Shown: positions 33,876 to 46,600 of the stretch, piece after piece | How positions within the stretch are numbered: position 1 is the stretch's first letter | How the letters are laid out: the number at the start of each line of letters is the position of its first letter | Source of the DNA: Patiria pectinifera | Taxonomy: Eukaryota > Echinodermata > Asteroidea > Valvatida > Asterinidae | DNA: 64,000 bases | Assembly: GCA_029964075.1 (NCBI GenBank) | Contig: CM057141.1 | Coordinates: 6,262,001 to 6,326,000, forward strand | Direction of reading: 5' to 3' | Notes under the pieces: model-generated | The model's input: the letters and a program-made list of their open reading frames with translations, nothing else | What the model was told of the DNA's origin: nothing | Database searches by the model: none | Position numbers and translations under genes: made by a program

Positions 33876-35465
33876 ATTTTGTCCAAGTTCGTTTTTACGA
33901 GATTTTTTTTCTCGAAGTTCGTTTTTACGAGATTTTTTTTCTCGAAGTTCGTTTTTACGAGATTTTTTTTCTCGAAGTTCGTTTTTATGAGATACATTTT
34001 CTCGAAGTTCGTTTTTATGAGAGATATTTTTCCCAAAGTTCGTTTTTACGAGATTTTTTTTCTCGAAGTTCGTTTTTACGAGATTTTTTTTCTCGAAGTT
34101 TGTTTTTATGAGATACATTTTCTCGAAGTTCGTTTTGATGAGATATATTTTTCCCAAAGTTCGTTTTTACGAGATTTTTTTTCTCGAAGTTCGTTTTTAC
34201 GAGATTTTTTTTCTCGAAGTTCGTTTTTATGAGATACATTTTCTTGAAGTTCGTTTTTATGAGATACATTTTCTCGAAGTTCGTTTTTATGAGATATATT
34301 TTACGGAGTTAAAGTTACGGAGCCCCTAAAAGGACATCCAAAATTATTTTCTTATCTCGTGCGCACGACATAATATCTCGTGCGCACGACATAATATCTC
34401 GTGCGCACGACATAATATCTCGTGCGCACGACATAATTATCTCGTGCGCACGACATAATTATCTCGTGCGCACGACATAAATATCTCGTGCGCACGACAT
34501 ATATCTCGTGCGCATGAGATGGGTGCATGTCGGACGCTTCGCCCCATTTCCACGTCGCCCCATGTCACTTCGCCCCTAACCACTTCGCCCCATGCCCACT
34601 TCGCCCCAATTCCACTTCGCCCCATCCCCGCTTCGCCCCATCCCCACTTAGCCCCATCCCCACTTCGCCCCATGTAGATTGGTATTGTCGTTCTCAGATA
34701 AGTGGGAGACGGGTTGGTATAGCCGGGTTGGGAACAAAGTTGGATCTTTTACTTCAAGCTTTTTTTCTCGGTAGGGGAGAGTGATAGCTTGAGAGGTTTG
34801 TTATGAATTGTTCATTTGGTCAATATTGGTGGGCTAATTCTTTCCGTTGGTTAGCAATTAGTGAATCTGTTGGAATTGTTTTTAAGCCAATAAAATACAT
34901 TTAGATGAGATTTTTTTTTACATGTAAAAGCTGAGGCGAAGTGGGGATGGGGCGAATTGGGGATGTGGCGAAGTGAGAATGGGGCGAAGTGAGAATGGGG
35001 CGAAGTGGGGATGGGGCGATGTGGGGATGGGGCGAAGTGGGGATGGGGCGATGTGGTTAGGGGCGAAGTGACATGGGGCGACGTGGAAATGGGGCGAAGT
35101 GTCCGACATTCCATGAGATGTATGTCGTGCACACGAGATATTATGTCGTGCGCACGAGATATATGTCGTGCGCACGTGATAATTATCTCGTGCGCACGAG
35201 ATATTATGTCGTTCGCACGAGATAAAAAAATAATTTTGGATGTCCCTTTAGGGGCTCCGTAACTTCATAAAACTCCGTAAAATGTATCTCATAAAAACGA
35301 ACTTCGAGAAAATGTATCTCATAAAAACGAACTTCGAGAAAATGTATCTCATAAAAACGAACTTCAAGAAAATGTATCTCATAAAAACGAACTTCAAGAA
35401 AAAAAATCTCGTAAAAACGAACTTTGGGAAAAATATATACTTGATGGCACTACAGGGCTTTCGTA
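33876..35465 (+). mobile_element. Foldback element FB-1 with compound tandem-repeat TIRs
   Basis: Order: 30-bp units (AAGTTCGTTTTTACGAG + T run + CTCG) at 33880-34310; a 50-bp linker with GGACATCCAAAATTATTTT; ~21-bp units containing CTCGTGCGCACGACATAA at 34356-34510; 16-bp CACTTCGCCCCATCCC units to ~34675; a ~235-bp unique core; then all layers in inverted order to TTGATGGCACTACAGGGC at ~35463. The left outer end lacks that terminal sequence, so it is truncated there. The architecture matches foldback transposons (Drosophila FB, sea urchin TU). No transposase is present. Confidence 0.85.
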
Positions 35466-37504
35466 CGAAAGCCCTGTAGTGCCATCAAGTATATATTTTG
35501 TCCAAGTTCGTTTTAACGAGATTTTTTTTCTCGAAGTTCGTTTTTACGAGATTTTTTTTCTGGAAGTTCGTTTTTACGAGATCTTTTTTATTTAAGTTCG
35601 CTTTTACGACATTTTTTTTCTGGAAGTTCGTTTCTACGAGACTTTTTTTCTGGAAGCTCGTTTTTAAGAGATTTTTTTTCTCGAAGTTCGTTTCTACGAG
35701 ATTTTTGTCGAAGTTCGTTTTTACGAGATTTTTTCTCGAAGTTCGTTTTTACGAGATTTTTTTTCTGGAAGTTCGTTTTTACGAGATTTTTTTCTCGAAG
35801 TTCGTTTTTACGAGATTTTTTTTCTGGAAGTTCGTTTTTACGAGATTTTTTTTCTGGAAGTTCGTTTTTACGAGATTTTTTTTCTCGAAGTTCGTTTTTA
35901 CGAGATTTTTTTTCTCGAAGTTCGTTTTTACGAGATTTTTTTTCTCGAAGTTCGTTTTTACGAGTTTTTTTTTCTCAAAGTTCGTTTTTATGAGATACAT
36001 TTTCTCGAAGTTCGTTTTTATGAGATACATTTTCTCGAAGTTAGTTTTTATGAGATACATTTTCTCGAAGTTTGTTTTTATGAGATACATTTTCTCGAAG
36101 TTCGTTTTTATGAGATACATTTTACGGAGTTACGGAGTTTTATGAAGTTAAGGAGCCCCTAAAGGGACATCCAAAATTATTTTTTTATCTCGTGCGCACG
36201 ACATAATATCTTGTGCGCACGAGATAATTATCACGTGCGCACGACATATATCTCGTGTGCACGACATAATATCTCGTGCGCACGACATACATCTCATGGA
36301 ATGTCGGACACTTCGCCCCATTTCCACGTCGCCCCATGTCACTTCGCCCCTAACCACATCGCCCCATCCCCACTTCGCCCCATCCCCACATCGCCCCATC
36401 CCCACTTCGCCCCATTCTCACTTCGCCCCATTCTCACTTCGCCACATCCCCAATTCGCCCCATCCCCACTTCGCCCCAGCTTTTACATGTAAAAAAAATC
36501 TCATCTAAATGTATTTTATTGGCTTAAAAACAATTCCAACAGATTCACTAATTGCTAACCAACGGAAAGAATTAGCCCACCAATATTGACCAAATGAACA
36601 ATTCATAACAAACCTCTCAAGCTATCACTCTCCCCTACCGAGAAAAAAAGCTTGAAGTAAAAGATCCAACTTTGTTCCCAACCGGGCTATACCAACCCGT
36701 CTCCCACTTATCTGAGAACGACAATACCAATCTACATGGGGCGAAGTGGGGATGGGGCTAAGTTGGGATGGGGCGAAGCGGGGATGGGGCGAAGTGGGGA
36801 TGGGCGAAGCGGGGATGGGGCGAAGTGGAATTGGGGCGAAGTGGGGATGGGGCGAAGTGGTTAGGGGCGAAGTGACATGGGGCGACGTGGAAATGGGGCG
36901 AAGTGTCCGACATTCCATGAGATGTATGTCGTGCGCACGAGATATTATGTCGTGCGCACGAGATAAAAAAATAATTTTGGATGTCCCTTTAGGGGCCCCG
37001 TAACTTCATAAAACTCCGTAACTCCGTAAAATGTATCTCATAAAAACGAACTTCGAGAAAATGTATCTCATAAAAACAAACTTCGAGAAAATGTATCTCA
37101 TAAAAATGAACTTCGAGAAAATGTATCTCATAAAAACGAACTTCGAGAAAATGTATCTCATAAAAACGAACTTCGAGAAAAAAAATCTCGTAAAAACGAA
37201 TTTCGAGAAAAAAAATCTTGTAAAAACGAACTTCGAGAAAAAACATCTCGTAAAAACGAACTTCGAGAAAAAAAATCTCGTAAAAACGAACTTCGAGAAA
37301 AAAAATCTCGTAAAAACGAACTTCCAGAAAAAAAATCTCGTAAAAACGAACTTCGAGAAAAAAAATCTCGTAAAAACGAACTTCCAGAAAAAAAATCTCG
37401 TAAAAACGAACTTCCAGAAAAAAAATCTCGTAAAAACGAACTTCGAGAAAAAAAATCTCGTAAAAACGAACTTGGACAAAATATATACTTGATGGCACTA
37501 CAGG
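35466..37504 (-). mobile_element. Foldback element FB-2, inverted second copy
   Basis: The same layers as FB-1 with longer arrays: ~21 thirty-base units on the left (35495-36125) and ~15 on the right (37030-37490). The unique core is in the opposite orientation (36480-36735). Both ends carry the terminal GAAAGCCCTGTAGTGCCATC or its complement, so this copy is complete. It abuts FB-1 at a perfect palindrome centred on TTCGTACGAA (35465/35466). The long open frames here are artefacts of a 30-bp (10-codon) unit. Confidence 0.87.
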
Positions 37505-37632
37505 GCTTTCGTACTCATACAATGCATGTCGTCGGTCGGCTCTTTTATCTTTGCCATGATGTAGTTCAACTCAAGTAGGCCTAAGCTGCTAAGTTTAAAC
37601 TTAAGTTCCATCCTGCAAATCTCCTAAGGAAA

Positions 37633-40600
37633 ATGAGTACGAAGCTACGTTTTATGGCGTTATGGCTTGTGTTTTTCATCGTCACTGTATCTTCAAGGGG
37701 AGCCAGTGGACAGAGTAAGAAATGAAATTTGGAAGCTATTTGCCATTTTGGAGAAAGAATGATCACTCTCACTCAGACATGACATTGACAATGAACAGAT
37801 GAACATGGTCAGGATTGCCAAAATGATGATTATAAGACATTAGCATTCCCAATTTTGTTACAAAATACGGAAAGATTTCCATATACGAAGTTCATTAATT
37901 TTCTTCTGTATACTAACAAGCACCCAGATAGCAATTTCATGTCATCAAAGTCAATTTGAGCAGTGAGAAAATACAAGCATTTAGTTAGAAAACACTTAGA
38001 ATTTTTCAGTCCAATCTCATAGGGTTTGTACACAGGGTGTTGAGTGAAATTCATATATGGAAATCTTTCCCGAAATACTTCTCAAGTTCTTGACTCTCCA
38101 TATAAACTTACTGACTCGAGTATATCTCCATATAAACTACTTTGTACATCTCCATATACATTGATATAACTACTTTGTACATCATACTCCATGCTCCGCT
38201 CCGCGGAGCATCATAGTTCAAGGAGTATGTAATGCCCCCCCCCCCCCCATTTCAAAGAGGGTGGTATCTGCAAAATGGTTTAACTTTATGTTATTGTTAT
38301 CACTTTAGTTTACGATGGCTGATATCACTGCAGGAAAATTAGTGATGTTATAATCATTGTTAATCATACGGAATTCTTCCCCAAATGAGGTTTGGAGAAA
38401 CAATTTTTGGAGAATTTTCTCGGCTAATGAGTGAGTGAAGTTGGCCTGAGTTAGTTTTGCATGTTTTTTTCTGCACTTGCAGGGACCCTGTCAGGGCAAA
38501 ACCTCATTTTGAAAAAGTAAATTTGTTAAAAAACATATCAGGTGTTAGATATCAGAAAAAAACAAGACAGTTTTCGTGATTATATTATCAGTGATGGATG
38601 TACAGTCTACAGAAATAACACTGGCAATTGGTTTTACTCCTTTAGTTGATTATGATGTACGTCTCGTGGGCGGCGACAATGAACTGGAGGGCCGAGTGGA
38701 GGTGTACATAGACGGCGTTTGGGGAACCATCTGTGACGATGATTGGGACATGAGAGAGGCTTATGTGGTGTGCCGTCAGCTCGGATTCGAGAAGGCCGTA
38801 GCGGCGATCGAATCGGCAAAGTTTGGCTGGGGGAGCGGCGTTATCGCTTTGGACGACATGGCATGCACTGGCTTAGAATCCAACCTTGGAGAATGCAAAG
38901 CTTCAAATAATGCAAACTGCTTCCATAGCGAAGACGCGGGAGTTCAATGCGGTGGTGGCACGACAGATCCAAATGGAGAGGGTATGCACTAGGGCTTCCT
39001 TGCACTTTGAAATAGAGCTTTTGCCGATTGAGTACCCTCCTAGTTTTATAATTCAAAGTAATATGTCTGTTAATATGTTAAGGAAAAGTTTCAAAATCAG
39101 ACAAGCCCAATTTTGTGTAGACCTCACAAGTGACCACCGAATGGCCAATGGGCACAAAGCCTGAGCTTCTTTGCGTCAGCGTCAGGCGTCATCGGTACTG
39201 CATTCAAATGGCTAGCCCAAGTGGTCACCCCACCTCTCCCTTTTTAAAAGGGGGCGGGGGGGGGGGGGGTCTATAGCCAAGTAATTTGTACTCGCTTGAT
39301 TCATTGTACAGGTATACATGGCTGGTTTGGTACCTAGACTTTTTGACCAATATGTACAGTTGGTTGTACATAACTGTCTATAGATACACATTCGGTCATT
39401 TCACGCCAAGGAAACCAGAATGAAGTGCTTGCCTGATGGGCCATATTGGCTTCTGACAGATATTAATCTCTTGCTACAATATGAAAATAATAATAATAAT
39501 ACCGGAGAATCCACCAACAAATAGGTACTCAAGGTGCTGGAAATTTTGTCTTTTAATGAAGACAGATAAATGAAGTTTATGAGAAAATATAGGGGGTTAG
39601 GGTAATTCAATTTAGTGGAAACAGTGGATGGTGCTTTTCGACCCTTTTGTAGGGGTCCTGTGGGGAGAAACACCCACTAGTTTGCGCACGTATGGCGCGA
39701 AGTACATGTACGACGACTATATTTTAAAGGTATAGTCCATCATTTGTAATTTGTGCATTTTGTTCGTTTGAAGCAACAAAAGTGCTCAAAATCCAAAGAA
39801 GGGTGCTGAACAACTAACCTGATGAAGTTTCAGCTCAGCTTCAGCTGTCTATTTCGAAAAAAACAACATTCTAGGATCTCAAAAAGTTGCTGAATCATGT
39901 TTTCAATTGGGCCTTAATTCAGCGTCCTAGACATGTTCCCACTAGCCGATTGCAGCTACGCAATGTCACGTACCGATACAACGAATTATAGCAACCACGC
40001 ACGCGTGTGCGTCGTGTCAAGGCTTGCGCGCTCTTCGCCGAATAGAAAAGCGAACTACAAACGTAAATTTCCAACGGTGCTTCTTAAGACGCACCATTGG
40101 AAAGGCCTTCTTTAGTTGATTTCTTCAAAATGACAGCTTGCCAGAAAGAATAATTTCACAGGGAGTTAAGTCACCTTACTATCTTTCAACCAAGTATGTT
40201 TTTCAACAATAATCACGCCAGTTACTTTTTGGATAGCTGCAAATGATGGACTCTGGCTTTAAATGCACGCAAGCCCATTGGATTGGTGTCCTCGTTTCAG
40301 TTTGAGCCATCATAAGCAATGCACTGGAATGTCCCTCCCTGTGATCACCCTAAACTCTCCTTGTGCAACTGGGAAGGGTTTGCTTTAACACGCAGGGAGT
40401 TGAAAATATTCCCTGTTTTTTTCCTCCTAAGTTTTAGATCGTTACAAGATCAGACTGGTCAGTGGGGACAGCCTCATGCAAGGCAGAGTGGAGGTATACG
40501 ATGGGCGTTGGGGAACCGTTTGTGATAGCTACTGGGACATGGACGATGCTCAAGTGGTGTGTAGGCAGCTTGGTTACGGAGACGCGGTCAATGCATGGAA

Positions 40601-43600
40601 GGAGAACCATCTCGGCACTGACTGGTTTCGGGGACCCATTGTGTACAATGTGCAATGTCTAGGTGACGAGAATTACCTTCAGGAGTGCCAGCTGTCCAAC
40701 ACTGGATCCTGCCGCGATAGTCAGGACGCCGGCGTCACCTGCAGTGGGACAGATCCAGGTATCAAGAGTTTTCTTTGTAGGTTGGATTTCAAACACTCCT
40801 GCAGCATATCAAGTGGGTGAAAATTGAATGCTTCATATTATTGTCATTATTCTATCATTCTTGGTGATAGACCCAAGGATTTCTCAAAAGCGCCCTAGGT
40901 ACTGTAGCTTGCAAGCCTGAAGAAACCTGTAGAGAAGAGGCATTGCATGTTCAGGTTTAGAGGTGGGGGGGGGGGGGAAACCCCGTAAAGGGTGAAGGGT
41001 ATTTTGGGGGGAAGCCACGTAATCAGGTTGGGACTGAAAACCCAATCCACATGTGGACCAGGGCACAATGTTCTAGCCAGGCATTACATGAAAATAGCGC
41101 TATCACCCGCTACGCTTTCGCAAATAAGCCCTGCACTTAAGTCGCGCTACTCATTTCCGCTACACTGTAAATTTTGCTTGCTTGAAAAAATTGTCTGCTT
41201 TCGTTTGTTCATATATTGCGGCGGCTTCAAACATTGTGTACTGGCCATACAAAAAAGTGACAGGATCTTTGAAATAAACCATGATTCAACCGCACGTTTC
41301 CCGTATGATTCTACCTTGATGCCATTCATACGAACATGTACGTAGGCATTCGCTATGAAAAGCACATGCTGTTTTGTGCTGTGTAGATCCAGCGCGATGT
41401 ACAACAGTGCCACACACAGAGCTCTGTGGATCACACCATTTGCGATCAAGGGGTGTTCTTTCTTAAGTACAATTTACCAGCATTGCCACTGCTTCAAAAA
41501 TACAAGTAATACTTTTTGTACAGTCCGAAACATTTTCTTGTTCCAAAATAAGTTCTTCAACATCGCAAGATAATTTATGTAAAGAATTTGTTCCAGAAAC
41601 GAGGTGAAACTCCACACAAAAAAAGATTGAAGTACCCCTTACATTATCAATGGAAGATCCATCCATTAAATGACAATTTGTTGAATTTTTTTCGAAGAAA
41701 GTAGAGATCGAAAAGTTGCATTTTTCACGTTACTGATCATTGCATGTACATATAAATGTTCAAGCGATTTGTTCTCGCAGTTTAAATACTTTGGACCAAA
41801 CATTGCGGAACTAGTAGGTTACATCTGAAAGCATCCTTGCAACAGTTTACATACGTCATAAAAACTGGTTCAATCCCTTTTCAGAAATAAGACAATAAAA
41901 AAATGCAGATGAAAATACATGGTTTTTAACTTTGAGTACAGAAGAAACTTTATAAAAGCAATAGTACATTTGAAACAAGTAAATAAAACATCTATATTCT
42001 CCTCAAAATATAAAAACTGCTGCTCCAAAAATTCAGAGGAAAGTGGCCGGGAATCGCCTCAGATGGCACCACAGAGCATCTAGAATCCAAAATTTTCCCC
42101 GGACCCAACGCCATAAGGGCTTTGTGCTCCAGGCTCCCATTAGTCCTGGGAGCAAACTGCCTCTACACTATAATTTCACCACCCTGATTAAAACACTGCC
42201 TGGCAGGAATCAAACCCGGGCCTTAGCAGGAAAGGACCACTGCGCAAACCCGACTCCCAATGCTTATTTTACTTACTTTCTATTTCTGATATAATTTTTT
42301 TTTTTTTTGGACTGTCTTTCCAGACAACGGCAAAGTTCAACTTACTGATGGCGGGGAGGAGTCAGCCGGTCGTGTCGTTATTTACTTTGAAGGGGAGTTG
42401 GGCACAATCTGTGATATTGGCTGGACTTGGGTCAACAGCGATGTGGTCTGCAAAGAACTTGGATTTCTCGGTTCCGAAGAGTATAGTTGGTTACTTTTCC
42501 ATGTTTTATTATTTTGAATTCCAGAAATTTGCAGCCTCGACTCCATGGGCACGTGCGCGTTCCTTCACTAACCCCTGGCCGTGATGTACATGTAAACGAT
42601 GCTGACTGGCTATTCAGAGCGTACTGCTCGGGCATTTCGAAGACTGCATGCCGGGCGCACCCATAATGCGCTCGCGTGCTTTGCATGTCACGTCACGTAC
42701 GAATATTCAAAACTGCGCGATGCCTGTACGATATGGATTATGGCAGCCTCGTTTTTCGTTTAAAAAAACACCTGAATCTTCGGTTGTAAAGGGACGAAAG
42801 GGGTACATACCTTTAATACAAATCTTTGCTAAATAACGCAACGTCCAAACCTTATGTTTGAAAGCATTGATTCTTCAAAAACATAACTTTCAACATTTTA
42901 AAGATGGCGTCGGCGCGTAAAACGGATAAACTGCAGCCTTATTATAATGTGCCATATTTTGAAACATTTAAATTACACAATTCCAGGGGTTGAGATCGCG
43001 TAAGGCATCATGGCGCAGCAAGATCTCGTACCCATGGGAACGAGGTTGAGAAATTTGTGCATCCTGAATGGAGAGTAAACAAAAAAAAACAATTACGTCG
43101 GTAAAGTGCAAAATCCAATACCGAATCTTTTCACGATTCGTCCTAATACAAATGATTTCCTTTAACTGCTTTTAGTTTTCTTCTCCTCGATCTACCTTGT
43201 TTTGTGCCCAGGCAGTACAGACGGATTAAGACGTCAAGGTTGTGTTGGCCGTTGTGCACGGCCTATTGTTGTACAATTTACTCTCCAAATACTGTTGAAA
43301 TCATTCTTGGGAATCAGTGTTTGGGGCGTTTGGCTGTTTATCAGAAGTTGGCTGGAAAATTTTGCATTTTGAAAGTTTCAAAATTTTCAGCAAAATTAAA
43401 CCCGTCCCGAACTTGGTTCTTGGTTCTTGGTTGGTTCTTCTCCTAAATACTCAACGTGGGAGTTTATACAGGAGGCCAGAAACACCGGGGCAAACCCCTT
43501 CTCTTAGCGATAAGTGTTTACTGGGTTCTTTTACGTGCATTTATACAACACACGGGACCTACGGCTTAACGTCCCATCCGAAGGACGAAGCAATAATGGT

Positions 43601-46600
43601 TAAGTGCCTTGCTTAAGAGCACAAGTGTCCGCCGGCAGGCTCGAACCCACGTCACTGTTGCCTCTGAAACACAAGAACACCAGAAACTGGTTAAACCATT
43701 GCATTAACTTAATGAAAACTTGGCAGTACACTTTGCTTCAAGTTAAAAGAGTGTTGTGTGTTGCAGCTGTAGTGGTTCAGGCACGTATTCCAAAAAACAC
43801 TCACAACTTGAATTTGATCATGTGTAAAAATCAGCGACATCTTCATGCGAGCTTCAGGTGCCGTTTACAATGCTTTATAATGTCTTTGCTGGTGGGCTCC
43901 CCCGACTCCCTCTCTTTGTGACCGATGAGGGGGGGGGGGCAAGGATGGATCCAGAACACAATTTTTTGGGGGGGGGGGCAAAAAAAATGTTAGTCCCCAA
44001 AAAAGTTTTTGAGGAAAAGATGGTGGTGTACTCATTGCCTGCCTTTATTGCGACGTCCCCCTGGATCCGCCCTGGGGGGGGGGGGGTTCAACTGTGCATA
44101 GCAGCCGTTCACCACAGTGATCGTTTTGATCATGATCATGATCATGATGGCCCTGTAATTTCTTTTTTACTTTGCAGATGGCCACAAGGACTACTCATTT
44201 CTTACAAATATGATGAAAGTCCTGTTGGAGAGTGTCAATTGTGTAGGCGACGAGCAAAGACTCGTCCAGTGTAGTCATAGTGGCTGGGGCAACAGCGACT
44301 GCGATCACTCCAGAGATGTCTGGGTCCGATGCGTCCAGGAAAGCCCTGATCGTAAGAATATATTAACCTTCCTATGCAAACATCCATTTGTGCAAAGTTG
44401 TCCTTTCAGTCAAAATCAATCAAGCGATTGTTTTTCAAAGGAGGCTTGACTAGCTTTGACTGTTTACGTAACTTGAGACAGCTATGCCTTGACTGCAGGC
44501 CAACTGGGCCTACCAATTGCCTGCTTTTGTCTGTTGACTGGATTTGACTAGTCACAGCGCTTGCGTGAAACATGATCTGACTGCTGGTGACTAGTCTGTG
44601 TAAAAGGCATGGCAGGGGGAATTTTTTTTTGACTGTCTTTAACTGTTCAGACAGCAGGAGGGTCAAAATCATGCACTGACTAGAGACGACTCATACTCAG
44701 CATGAAAGCGTTGAAGCGAATTTGAGGACTTGGTTAATGAAGGATTTGTCCCGTCAGCCCCAAACCCTACAATTATCACATCAGTTGTGCAATTGAACAA
44801 AGCTGTTTGTAATTATTACTATATTCACAGTCTGTGAAAAAGCTGTAATTGTTCCTATGCGTGGCCCAATCACCCTGCGCTTTATTTTGCACTAACTGTG
44901 TCTCAAGACTTTAACTGGTGTGAAAATGTAGCTTGAGATGTCTCTTTGGTTGTATTCTCTATCATGCACTTCTTTGAGTGCAAAATAACTTGCCATAATC
45001 GGACGGAATGTGCAATTAACATTGAGCTAATAAACTGCCCGTAATCTCCAGCTTGTGTAATTTAAAGACGATATATCTCCTTGACGTATGCTTGCCATGA
45101 TGCTCATTGAGTTAAAGATGTACCGTGTGTACACCCTGAAAGAGAGACTTCTGTTCCTGAATTGTTATTTTTCTAGCGTTACAAAAGTTATTCAGAATGG
45201 GGCATTGACTTGAACAGATTGGCTCATGTTTTGTGGACAAAGAAACTTGACAAGTGATGAATTATTTACGACCCAAAAATACTTCACCTTGTGCTAGGTA
45301 GACCGGTTCCCGGCCCCCTTTCAGAATTGAAAATGCGGGGACCAGAAACCAGGCTACTCACAGGGTTGATCTATAGGTCTGGAAAAGCAAACCCCCCCCC
45401 CCCCCAAAAAAAAGTAGAAAAAAAATATTTTTGAGGTTTTGTTAGTGCCCAGAATATCCAAAAAAAAATACACCATGCCAGAAAAAAATGAATTTGTTGA
45501 AGATCACGACGGTATTTCTAAGAATTGATCTTACGATTTCTGCAATTTTCACAGCTCCCTTGCTATCACCTAGTGAAATTGCCGGTGTTCTGGTTGGAAG
45601 CATTACCGGTTTCTTCCTGCTATTGTGCTTCTGCGTAGGATGGTTAATGGCCAAAAAACCCAGCACAGCGACGCAGGTGAGATCCGCCATCCCGGTCAAG
45701 AAATATTAGCTTTGGTTTTGGTGTAGTTACATGTATATCAGGCTTCTGCATCTATGGTGCAATTAATTGTACAGTAAACTCCGGCTAAGACGGCACGCTC
45801 GGGACCAGAGAATTTGTGACGACTTACGCGAATGTCAGCTTCTGCTGCAAGTCGTCATTTTGCCGACTTACACAAATACAGAAATTTAATCAGGGAGTGA
45901 AAAAAATAGATTGAATTAATGGCCTATAAGCGCATCTGTATCTGGATCATGCAAACAAGGCTTTGATTTACCCTGGTTTATTTCTACATCCATGGTTGAT
46001 TCCAGCAAATATATCCTCAATGTTTATCATCACAAACAGGCTGTGGTATTGATTACAGAAAGTCATGCATGTACATGTACGTACATGTACGTACGAAGCA
46101 AGGATGGCGCGGCCGGCTAGCGAGCGTTAACAGTGAAAGTGGTACGATATACAGATTGCTTGCATACTGTACATGTAGCGTACGTTGTGCACGTACATAC
46201 GTGTACAGTCACGAATTAAATGTGTGCATGGTACTGGTACAATAAGGGGACCCCCAAAATGAATAGAGCGCATGCGTGCAGTCGAGAGGGGGTACTGGTA
46301 TTGATGTGCTATTGGGAAAACTCCTTTTTGATCGCGCACGTGTAAGCGAACGATGCACACAATGTACAGACTGTGCATGAAAAAGTGTACACGTGCGATT
46401 GTACACGTGCTGGCCGATGCATCAATCATGGGCCGTGCCATTGATAAACAGATGTCAGTTAGCAGTGTGTGGGACTTTTCACTTGACACTTCTTGCAAAC
46501 CGCAGAGCACGATGCCGACTTATACAGAGGGATTTTTGTGGTTTTGAGGAAATGGGACTGAAAGTAACATGCCGACATAGGTGAAATGGCGGCTTACAAA

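Noticed and set aside
33834..37522. Long open frames (up to 215 and 177 codons) on both strands with repeating KFVFTRFFFS or YEIFFLEVRF peptides
   Set aside because: They arise because the foldback TIR unit is 30 bp, a multiple of three without stops, so several frames stay open on both strands. Composition and position follow the DNA repeat, not a gene.
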